Shown: positions 63,102 through 64,000 of the stretch, in pieces
Numbering within the stretch: the first letter of the stretch is position 1
Layout of the letters: each line of letters starts with the position of its first letter
Assembly (NCBI GenBank): GCA_964560495.1
Contig: CAZLMM010000006.1
Coordinates: 1-64,000 of the forward strand
Source: UBA5069 sp964560495
GTDB taxonomy: Bacteria > Chloroflexota > Anaerolineae > Caldilineales > Caldilineaceae
Length of the DNA: 64,000 nt
Reading direction: 5' to 3'
The notes under the pieces: generated by a model
The model's database searches: none
What the model saw: only the letters and a program-made list of their open reading frames with translations
What the model was told of the DNA's origin: nothing
Position numbers and translations under genes: made by a program

Positions 63102-63692
63102 ATGTTCTGGAACTCACCGGGCGCACCCCTTTTGACATCCTGGCAAGCAGAAGTCGAGTTGGCCCAAGAAGCCGGAGACACTCCTCTACTGGGAACCAAC
63201 GACGGTCCGCCTCTTCTTGCGTCTCTCAGCCAGACGCCGGCAGCGCAGGCCTTTCTTGAGCAGCGCGCAGATACAGCCGCGCCGGTAGTCCTGGCCGGCG
63301 GCCTGGGGTTGGCCTGGCTGAACCTGCTGCTCTTCGATTCTGGAAATCGGCGCGCTGTCGGCGCGTCCACTCTCTTCTCTGGCTGCGATGATGCATGCCG
63401 CATGGCCAGCTACGCCACAGCTGTCGCCGCCGTCTCTCCGCTGCGCGCTGCGCCGGGCGAGGCGCCGGCGGGTGCAGTCGACCTTCTCACGCCCCAGGCG
63501 CGACCCGGTGCAAGCAGCAGTTGGGACGCCCTCGCAATGTGGGCGCTGGCAGACGACCAGGGATGGGAGCACGCCGATGGTCAGTCCTTGCCGGGCGATT
63601 TCCAGGCATGGATGGCCGGCGGCCTGATCTTTTTCATGATCGCAGTGTCCCTCCTCGCCGGAGCGTTGATCAACGCCGCACCAGGCGTCTGA
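63102..63692 (+). CDS. Membrane protein of unknown function
   Basis: 196 residues. An N-terminal extracytoplasmic or soluble part (MFWNSPGAPLLTSWQAEVEL) precedes a hydrophobic APVVLAGGLGLAWLNLLLFD. A loop with FSGCDDACRM and a C-terminal membrane helix, MAGGLIFFMIAVSLLAGALI, follow. Ala-rich and without a recognised domain. It is tightly spaced between two other membrane protein genes, which suggests one multi-subunit envelope complex. Confidence 0.55.
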   Translation: MFWNSPGAPLLTSWQAEVELAQEAGDTPLLGTNDGPPLLASLSQTPAAQAFLEQRADTAAPVVLAGGLGLAWLNLLLFDSGNRRAVGASTLFSGCDDACRMASYATAVAAVSPLRAAPGEAPAGAVDLLTPQARPGASSSWDALAMWALADDQGWEHADGQSLPGDFQAWMAGGLIFFMIAVSLLAGALINAAPGV

Positions 63693-63701
63693 GCAGCTAT
63701 C

Positions 63702-64000
63702 ATGATCGCCATCCGCCCCACCGCCGCGAGCCGCTGGACTGCTGTCATCGTTGTGCTCTGCGTTGGCGTGGTCGCCTTGGAACGTAGCGGCTTCATCCCC
63801 GCCCTGACGCCCTTGACGACGCATCTATTCGAGTGGGGAGTTCTCCTGGCCGCTTTTGCACTCCTGCTGGGCGCGGTGAACGTAGTCATCGTTCACACAC
63901 GACGCATTCAGGCGGGTCAGCCTGGCTGGACTCTTAGCCTGGTGCTGGTCATTACCCTGGTGACAGTGCTCTTCGCCGGGATGGTCAGCGCGGGCGGCCT
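63702..64000 (+). CDS. Membrane protein, 3' end outside the window
   Basis: Open from ATG 63702 to the window edge with no stop (99 codons). MIAIRPTAASRWTAVIVVLC and the following GVVALERSGF, FEWGVLLAAFALLLGAVNVV and SLVLVITLVTVLFAGMVSAG give three membrane helices. It starts 9 nt after the previous stop. No family recognised from the part visible. Confidence 0.6.
   Translation, partial: MIAIRPTAASRWTAVIVVLCVGVVALERSGFIPALTPLTTHLFEWGVLLAAFALLLGAVNVVIVHTRRIQAGQPGWTLSLVLVITLVTVLFAGMVSAGG

Overview
The window looks like a chromosomal segment of a Chloroflexota bacterium, most likely Anaerolineae or Caldilineae. This is inferred from style, not from a marker gene. The signs are high GC, a DUF3048 lipoprotein and LysM protein with long Thr/Pro-rich linkers, very large secreted repeat proteins carrying a Y/F-LP-x-I motif, and dispersed palindromes of the kinds CCCTTCGG..CTCAGGG and ATGCTGAGCGC..GCTTCGCTGG. 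No rRNA, tRNA or CRISPR array was seen.

Layout. (1) 1-20.2 kb is a lipid/polyketide locus. It holds the C-terminal part of a PfaA-like synthase (tandem carrier domains, ketoreductase, dehydratase-like region), a Sfp-type phosphopantetheinyl transferase, a three-gene biotin-dependent acyl-CoA carboxylase and a separate AcpS. About 11 kb has been inserted between synthase and transferase: a VapBC pair, a toxin-first RelE/Phd pair, a 2,043-residue Rhs toxin with a DUF2019 immunity gene, and two displaced Rhs C-terminal cassettes. (2) 20.2-36.3 kb is dominated by one secreted surface protein of about 5,000 residues on the minus strand. It is flanked by a hicA remnant and a Phd/PIN toxin-antitoxin pair. 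(3) 36.3-52.0 kb is a seven-gene plus-strand defence operon preceded by a 132-bp MITE. In order it has a UvrD-like helicase, a RecB-like nuclease that completes the helicase's broken C-terminal domain, a sacsin-type HATPase fused to a DUF3883/NO VEIN nuclease-like domain, a type III Mod methyltransferase, a RecF/OLD-like ATPase, a TOPRIM-like partner and a type III Res subunit. Start/stop overlaps couple several of the genes. (4) 52.0-54.5 kb is a scar zone with a decayed IS630 element, a methyltransferase, two gene fragments and a three-copy repeat. (5) 54.5-64 kb is an ordinary chromosomal flank: ssnA, a sugar epimerase, a truncated glycosyltransferase, a LysM surface protein, a DUF3048 lipoprotein and three small membrane proteins.

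The strongest candidate for an undescribed system is the operon at 36,775-52,048. It is a type III restriction-modification system with an ATPase/TOPRIM pair embedded between Mod and Res, linked to an upstream helicase/nuclease/HATPase module. Each part belongs to a recognisable family, but I do not know this combination as a named system. The second most interesting items are the Thr-type carrier repeats of the synthase and the three-tip Rhs locus.
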